Positions 22,313-27,038 of a stretch of DNA of 27,038 nucleotides are shown here, in pieces. The translations under genes and the position numbers were made by a program. The DNA lies in the NCBI GenBank assembly GCA_002083655.1, contig MSXR01000019.1, positions 1-27,038 on the forward strand, in the 5' to 3' direction. The notes beneath the pieces are model-generated. The model was not told the origin of the DNA. It ran no database searches and saw nothing but the letters and a program-made list of their open reading frames with translations. Numbering within the stretch: position 1 is the stretch's first letter; each line of letters opens with the position of its first letter. This DNA comes from Proteobacteria bacterium ST_bin14. GTDB lineage: Bacteria; Pseudomonadota; Alphaproteobacteria; Sphingomonadales; Sphingomonadaceae.

Positions 22313-23542
22313 ATGCATCAAGACGACAGCAACGAAATCAAGGGTGACCTTCTACGTATCATCCATATCGACGATAAGTCCGGGACTGTCTTCGTTCGAT
22401 ATGCCGACGGAAGAACTGGTCGTATTTCGAATATCGAACTAGGCAAGTTGGAAAAGAATGACGTCATACTATCCCATAATGGATCTTGGTTAACAGTCCC
22501 TGATGAGGTTTGGCCACGGTCTTTCCTAACATCGGTTATCAGAGCTATTTTGGATAATGGCACAATACTCGGAGAATCGGGAAACTCCCTGCTAGTATTA
22601 GCAAATCCGGACAATCTGGATCTAAAGCCAGAGTATACCGTCGAAATCGATGGCACTACGTCGGCAATTAGTCGTGTGATTGCAACAGAGCCGATCCGAG
22701 TTCGTCATCATCCAGCGGAAGACAAAATTTCCCCAGCATCGTTTTTGGTCAAGCCTCAAATCGATGGTTTAACGTTCAATGATTTTGGCGGGTACCGAAA
22801 TGTGGTCTCTCGAGCAATGGAACTCATTAAGACCCAGCTTGAACGCCGCGCAGAACTAGAAGCGATTGGTGCTCGTCCTGTTAGAGGCATTCTTTTCACC
22901 GGCCCCCCTGGAACCGGGAAAACACATCTTGCGCGGATAATCGCAAACCAAGCCGGTGCAAGTTTTTATGAAATAAGTGGCCCATCCATCGTAACTAAAT
23001 GGGTTGGCGATACCGAAGATTTGCTCCGCAGTATATTTGATCACGCAAAAAACTCTGCGTCGGGCAAGTCTATTATCTTCTTTGACGAGATAGATAGTAT
23101 CGCGGAAACTAGAACTGGGGACACTCACGAAGCATCTCGCCGGCTTGTCGCGCAATTCCTCACTCTGATGGATGGTTTTGACTCCAGCCAAAACGCTACG
23201 GTCGTCATTGCCGCGACAAACAGAGCTGATGCTCTCGATCCAGCACTAATCCGACCTGGCCGCTTCGATTGGGAGATCGAGTTTGGACTTCCCACAATTA
23301 TAGATCGCCTTGAAATTCTTCAAATTGGCGCCCGTCGGATCCAATGCTCGGAAGACCTCCCCCTCTTCGATATCGCCCTCAAATCGCACGATTGGTCGGC
23401 TGCTCGTTTGACGTCAATCTGGACGGAAGCGGCCATGATCGCCGTATCAGATCAACGCACAAAGATAGCTGGCGAGGATATAGCTCAAGCTTACGAACGA
23501 GTTGCCCGCCGACCTGATCGCAATAAAGAAAGTCTATCGTAG
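22313..23542 (+). CDS. AAA+ ATPase, proteasomal-ATPase/Cdc48-like, candidate defence unfoldase
   Basis: This 409-residue protein has one AAA+ module: Walker A GPPGTGKT (197-204), Walker B IIFFDEID (254-261), sensor-1 ATNR (301-304), arginine-finger box RPGRFD (314-319) and a pore-loop-like KWVG (229-232) in GPSIVTKWVGDTEDLLRSIF. These match the Cdc48/proteasomal-ATPase class, which threads proteins through a hexamer pore. Residues 12-130 look like two successive OB-like beta domains (GTVFVRYADGRTG... and GTILGESGNSLLVL...), as in ARC/Mpa. No C-terminal proteasome-docking tail is obvious. The gene is A+T-rich relative to its neighbours. Its TAG stop directly abuts the next ATG, so the two proteins are co-expressed. 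The start ATG 22313 lacks a clear ribosome-binding site. Peptidase motifs such as HEXXH are absent, so it is not FtsH. Confidence 0.85.
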   Translation: MHQDDSNEIKGDLLRIIHIDDKSGTVFVRYADGRTGRISNIELGKLEKNDVILSHNGSWLTVPDEVWPRSFLTSVIRAILDNGTILGESGNSLLVLANPDNLDLKPEYTVEIDGTTSAISRVIATEPIRVRHHPAEDKISPASFLVKPQIDGLTFNDFGGYRNVVSRAMELIKTQLERRAELEAIGARPVRGILFTGPPGTGKTHLARIIANQAGASFYEISGPSIVTKWVGDTEDLLRSIFDHAKNSASGKSIIFFDEIDSIAETRTGDTHEASRRLVAQFLTLMDGFDSSQNATVVIAATNRADALDPALIRPGRFDWEIEFGLPTIIDRLEILQIGARRIQCSEDLPLFDIALKSHDWSAARLTSIWTEAAMIAVSDQRTKIAGEDIAQAYERVARRPDRNKESLS

Positions 23543-24913
23543 ATGATTAGGTTCAATCGCAAATTTCCGTGGGTAAGTCGAACTACAATCAGATCTGACG
23601 GAGCTCTGAAAGTGGTAGCAGAACCGTTGAGAGAGTTCGTTTATTTGGATGAAGTAAGTCTCGGTAGTCTTCTAGCTTCACAGAAAGGCGAGATAACAGA
23701 GAATATTACTTCACAGCTCGGAAATGAACAAATTGCTGAAACTGGTCGAAAACTTTCAGCTAATATATCGGGTTTGCCATCTGCAGAGCTCAATTCCCGA
23801 TTTCAGACCACTAACAGCAACGCTCTGCAAACGCTGCGGAAGGCTACCGCTCAATCGCTATTCCGCGAACTACATAGATTGCCAAACCTCCGAAAAATAA
23901 AGCCATTTGAAATTATTGAATCGGCAGATTCAGTCGAAGACCTATTTTCAAATAAATTTTCGGAGGCAGTTCATAATGCAGGGGATTTAGCGAGAGGCGA
24001 TTTGGTCGAGTTCAAGGTAAAATTGTCAGCATCATGGATATTTCAGATCAGCTCCATGGTTGCTGAGTTTTCTGATATGTTTGATGAAAGTCCAATGCTT
24101 TTTATGAACCATATTAATTTTTCTGATCTTTACCAAGCAACCAACGCTAATAAGATAGTAAACAAACTACTTGCTGGATTAATACCAGTAGACGGTATAG
24201 TTTCAGATTATTTAGTCGTACGACATGGTACCGATAAGTTTATAGTTCACAAACACGTTACCAAGAGCCTGAACATCGATTTTTCGCCCTTGAGGCTCGT
24301 TGGTGTCACAGAACACCTAGCCTATTGGAAGGATATTCGCAGAATATTGTTTGCCGACAACGAGTTCACTATGCTATGCAGGCTCTCAAAAAATGGCATC
24401 CAAAACGATTGGAATCCGATCAAAGTCGCTGATATTTTCAAGGAGCTCGCTCCAGATTTAGCCAAGCAGATTGAATTTGCCAGCCGCACTGCGATGTTGC
24501 AATCGACTAACGGCCAGAGTGAAAAAGTCATCGACCCAGCAGTTGCAAAGCTGACATTTGCCTTGGCTAGGTATCAAGATAAATTGCTTGCTCAAATCGG
24601 CCACTGCCTCACCGCTGACCAACTCTCCGATTTGGATCGAGCAATCGCCAGCATCCCTGTCAACGGTTCCACCGCTGAGGGGCAAAGGTCTGCGTTCGCA
24701 ACCGCTAGGGCGATGATCGAAAGCCGAACTGGGCTGATAATCGATTCATCCGCCGACTTGGAACTACGTGAAAGCATTCGAAGAAGCCTCGACATCCCAC
24801 TGTTCCCACATTCCTCTCCGGAGACCCGGGTCACAACAGAAGGCAATAGTATTGAACACCAGGTTGAAGAGGCAAACCTTCTCGATGTCGAAGTAGTCGC
24901 GATCTACTGGTAA
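23543..24913 (+). CDS. DUF6414-like protein, partner of the AAA+ ATPase
   Basis: This 456-residue soluble protein has no signal peptide or membrane helix. Near the N-terminus it has LREFVYLDEVSLGSLLASQKGEI (29-51), resembling the F-(V/I)-YLD start of DUF6414 proteins. The central GLIPVDGIVSDYLVVRH (212-228) and the conserved-looking LVGVTEHLAYWKDIRRILF (252-270), then CRLSKNGIQNDWNPIKVADIF (279-299), also fit my memory of that family; a profile search is needed. The C-terminal 150 residues are mainly helical and not recognised. The gene starts immediately after the ATPase stop codon. It uses many A/T-ending codons and rare AGA/ATA codons, unlike adjacent core genes, indicating acquisition by transfer. 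It may be the sensor or effector half of a two-gene defence module. Confidence 0.55.
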   Translation: MIRFNRKFPWVSRTTIRSDGALKVVAEPLREFVYLDEVSLGSLLASQKGEITENITSQLGNEQIAETGRKLSANISGLPSAELNSRFQTTNSNALQTLRKATAQSLFRELHRLPNLRKIKPFEIIESADSVEDLFSNKFSEAVHNAGDLARGDLVEFKVKLSASWIFQISSMVAEFSDMFDESPMLFMNHINFSDLYQATNANKIVNKLLAGLIPVDGIVSDYLVVRHGTDKFIVHKHVTKSLNIDFSPLRLVGVTEHLAYWKDIRRILFADNEFTMLCRLSKNGIQNDWNPIKVADIFKELAPDLAKQIEFASRTAMLQSTNGQSEKVIDPAVAKLTFALARYQDKLLAQIGHCLTADQLSDLDRAIASIPVNGSTAEGQRSAFATARAMIESRTGLIIDSSADLELRESIRRSLDIPLFPHSSPETRVTTEGNSIEHQVEEANLLDVEVVAIYW

Positions 24914-24917
24914 AGCT

Positions 24918-24929
24918 GTCGCGCGCGAC
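24918..24929. repeat. 12-bp perfect palindrome after the cassette
   Basis: GTCGCGCGCGAC begins five bases after the stop codon of the DUF6414-like gene. It has no loop and no following U-run, so it is not a standard terminator; a weak GGGGT...ACCCC hairpin follows at 24980-24997. No confident terminator is found for either the cassette or the convergent smc gene. Confidence 0.6.
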
Positions 24930-24999
24930 CTCTCTAAAGCGAACTGCAGATTGAATTTGTACTACCGAACGACCGCATCGGGGTAAAATGCCACCCCCC

Positions 25000-27038
25000 T
25001 CAAGCCGCCAGCAACCCCGCCGCTCCGCCCAAATCCACCGACACCAGCCTACTCACCCCCTGTTCGATCATCGTGACCCCAAACAATCGGTGCATGCGGC
25101 TCATCGTTACGGCGTTGTGGGTGACGATGAGGTAGCGGGTGCGGGTTTCCTGGGTCATGCGGTCGAGCAGGTCGCAGAAGCGTTCGATATTGGCGTCGTC
25201 CAGCGGCGCATCGACTTCGTCCAGCACGCAAATGGGCGCGGGGTTGGTGAGGAACAGGCCGAATATCAGCGCGACGGCCGTCAGCGCCTGTTCGCCGCCC
25301 GACAGCAGCGTAAGCGATTGTAGTTTCTTGCCCGGCGGCTGGGCCATGATTTCGAGGCCCGCCTCCAGCGGATCATCCGAATCGATCAGTTCCAGATGGG
25401 CGCTGCCGCCGTCGAACAAGGTGGTGAACAGCCGCCGGAAATGCCCGTCGACCGCCTGAAACGCCGCAAGCAGCCGCTGGCGCCCTTCGCGGTTCAGCGT
25501 GCCGATGGAGCCACGCAGCCGGTTGACGGCCTGGCCCAGTTCATCACGCTCCGCCGCATTGGTGGTGCTGGCGGCTTCCAGTTCGGCCAGTTCGGTTTCG
25601 GCGACCAGATTAACCGGCCCAATCCGCTCGCGCTCCACGCTCAGCCGTTCGTGGCGCTGGGATTCATCGGCGGGGGTGCGGATGTCGTCGGCGCGAAAGC
25701 CCACGCGTTCGGGCAGCACCGGCGGCGGGCATTCGAACCGCTCGCCTGATAGCCGCCCCATTTCCACCCGGCGCAGTTCCTGATTCTCCGCGCGCGCCGC
25801 CGCCCCTGCCCGCGCCTCGCGCGCTTGCGACAAGAGCTCGGCGGCCTGGCGGGCGGTTTCCTCTATCGTGCGCAGCGCCGCCTCGCCTTGGCGTTCGGCA
25901 GCCTGGGCGGCCTCCGCATCGGTGCGCGCGGCCTGATGCATCGCCTCAAGCTCGGCGATTTGCCGGTCGAGAATGGCGGGGCGAACGGCAAGGATCGCGG
26001 CGTCCTCCGCCAGCTGCTCCGCCCGCTCGGCCATGTCGGCGATGCGCCGCGCCGCCTCACCCGCCCGCGCGCGCCAGTTGCGGGCATCGGCCTGGCCGGT
26101 CGCCAGCCGGTCGCGATCAACCGCCAGATCGCGGTCAAGCGATGCCCGGTCAGCCCGCGCCTGCGCCACGGCGGTGCGCCGCTGATCCGCCTCGCCCTGG
26201 AGCGCGGCGACCTGATCGCGGGTTTCGCGGCCATCGGGCAGGGTGGCGTTGAGCATGCGGGCGCGGTCCACCTCTGCGCGCGCCTCATCCTGTTCAGCGG
26301 CGATGCGTTGGCGGCGGCTGTCGAGATCGGCGGCCTGCGCCTCTATGCGTTCAATCGCGGCGGCGGCCCGGTCCTCTGCGCGTGCCGCTTCGCGGGCGCT
26401 GGCATCGGCGGCCTCCAGCAGGCGGCGCGCATCAGCGGCGGCGCGGCGCGAATCGGCGATTGACTGGTCGATGCGGGCAAGCTCGCCGTCCGCTTCCTCC
26501 ACCGCCCGCACGGCAGGGCCGCGCAGCTGTTCCAGCGCGCGCAGGCGGTTCATCCGTTCAAGCCGCTCCGCTGCTGCTGCCCCCGCCGATTTGGCGATGA
26601 ACCCATCCCAACGCCGCAACACGCCCGCCAGCGTCACCAGCCGCTGGCCAACCGCCAGCGCCTGGCCGTCGTCGGCGTCCGCCACCAGCACTTGCGCCAG
26701 CCGCCGGGTAAGCGCGGCGGGTGCAGCCACGTGACGCGCGAGCGATACGGTGCCGGGCGCAACGCCGGGATCGACCGGCTGCGCGGTGGCGCCACCCCAA
26801 TATTGCTCCGCTGCGGGATCAAGCCCCGCCTCCAGATCATCCCCCAGCGCCGCTGCCAGCGCCCGTTCATAGCCCGGATCGGGCCGAAGCTGATCAAGCA
26901 CCCTGTCCTTCCCCGTGCTGCGGGTCGCCTTGGCCAGCGCGGCGCTTTCGCTGTCGATTGCGGCGAGTTCGGCATGGGCGCTGGCGCGGGCGGATTGGGC
27001 ACGATCGCGCGTGGCTATCGCGGCGCGCTCGGTCGCGT
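25000..27038 (-). CDS. smc: Chromosome segregation protein SMC, C-terminal part (cut by window edge)
   Basis: SMC forms the ATP-driven condensin-like dimer that organises and segregates the chromosome. The frame is open from the window edge (first full codon ends at 27036) to the TGA at 25000, covering about 678 residues. From the edge inward there is the end of the first coiled coil, the hinge region (PGYERALAAALGDDL near 26880), a long Ala/Glu/Arg-rich coiled coil (about 26700-25700), and the C-terminal ATPase head. The head has ABC signature LLSGGEQALTAVALIFGLF (around 25290) and Walker B ICVLDEVDAPLDDAN (around 25220). The Walker A half lies outside the window. It is convergent with the AAA+ cassette. 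The internal GTG at 26901 is not a true start, because hinge and coil sequence continue upstream. Confidence 0.95.
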   Translation of the reverse strand, partial: ATERAAIATRDRAQSARASAHAELAAIDSESAALAKATRSTGKDRVLDQLRPDPGYERALAAALGDDLEAGLDPAAEQYWGGATAQPVDPGVAPGTVSLARHVAAPAALTRRLAQVLVADADDGQALAVGQRLVTLAGVLRRWDGFIAKSAGAAAAERLERMNRLRALEQLRGPAVRAVEEADGELARIDQSIADSRRAAADARRLLEAADASAREAARAEDRAAAAIERIEAQAADLDSRRQRIAAEQDEARAEVDRARMLNATLPDGRETRDQVAALQGEADQRRTAVAQARADRASLDRDLAVDRDRLATGQADARNWRARAGEAARRIADMAERAEQLAEDAAILAVRPAILDRQIAELEAMHQAARTDAEAAQAAERQGEAALRTIEETARQAAELLSQAREARAGAAARAENQELRRVEMGRLSGERFECPPPVLPERVGFRADDIRTPADESQRHERLSVERERIGPVNLVAETELAELEAASTTNAAERDELGQAVNRLRGSIGTLNREGRQRLLAAFQAVDGHFRRLFTTLFDGGSAHLELIDSDDPLEAGLEIMAQPPGKKLQSLTLLSGGEQALTAVALIFGLFLTNPAPICVLDEVDAPLDDANIERFCDLLDRMTQETRTRYLIVTHNAVTMSRMHRLFGVTMIEQGVSRLVSVDLGGAAGLLAA

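Noticed and set aside
22313..23542. FtsH protease
   Set aside because: There are no membrane helices at the N-terminus and no HEXXH zinc-protease motif after the AAA module.
24918..24999. Intrinsic terminator at the cassette/smc junction
   Set aside because: The palindrome has no loop and no U-tract, and the GGGGT/ACCCC stem is too short to call.
22043..24999. Prophage or insertion sequence around the island
   Set aside because: No integrase, transposase, phage structural gene or convincing terminal repeats were found; the only flanking repeat is a low-complexity G/C run.

Overview
This is a GC-rich chromosomal segment. It most likely comes from an alphaproteobacterium of the order Sphingomonadales; this is inferred from the overall protein character, the dxs / rsmE / gshA neighbourhood and the style of the mtn genes, with no rRNA or marker search behind it. 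Most of the window is dense housekeeping sequence. The exception is a conspicuously A+T-richer block at about 22090-24985.

Layout. 1-2338: the 5' end of dxs (minus strand, cut by the window edge), then rsmE and gshA. 2317-4192: a membrane isoprenylcysteine-methyltransferase-like protein, then divergently a small secreted DUF2147 protein. 4297-7629: a large exported beta-propeller/amidohydrolase. 7702-13181: tRNA-Gly(TCC) and a nearly complete methionine-salvage set: mtnB, mtnD and mtnC overlapping as one operon, then mtnA, with mtnP further on. A 2Fe-2S ferredoxin, a DNA-3-methyladenine glycosylase and a second DUF2147 protein lie between mtnA and mtnP. 13182-14858: a repeat-rich gap with a long inverted repeat, then an Nramp metal transporter. 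14900-16118: an orphan AAA/ORC-like ATPase preceded by a perfect inverted repeat. 16140-19446: a family 2 glycosyltransferase, cytochrome b561 and an HI0933-type flavoprotein. 19475-19882: a repetitive methionine-rich lipoprotein with two tandem terminators. 20109-21980: an ABC-F ATPase. 22313-24913: a two-gene cassette in A+T-rich sequence. 25000-27038: the C-terminal part of SMC (minus strand, cut by the window edge).

How the genes work together. MtnP, MtnA, MtnB, MtnC and MtnD together convert 5'-methylthioadenosine to 2-keto-4-methylthiobutyrate. Only the final, usually non-specific, transaminase is missing here. The other genes are mostly single-function core genes.

Most interesting locus. 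22313-24913 encodes an AAA+ ATPase with an OB-like N-terminal region resembling proteasomal/Cdc48-type unfoldases. It abuts, with no spacing, a 456-residue protein that looks like the DUF6414 family. The base composition differs from the neighbours, and the pair sits between two core genes. From memory, DUF6414 plus an AAA+ ATPase is the make-up of the Dodola anti-phage system. Here the gene order and the ATPase class differ, so this is either a Dodola relative or an undescribed variant. That assignment is inference and needs a profile search.
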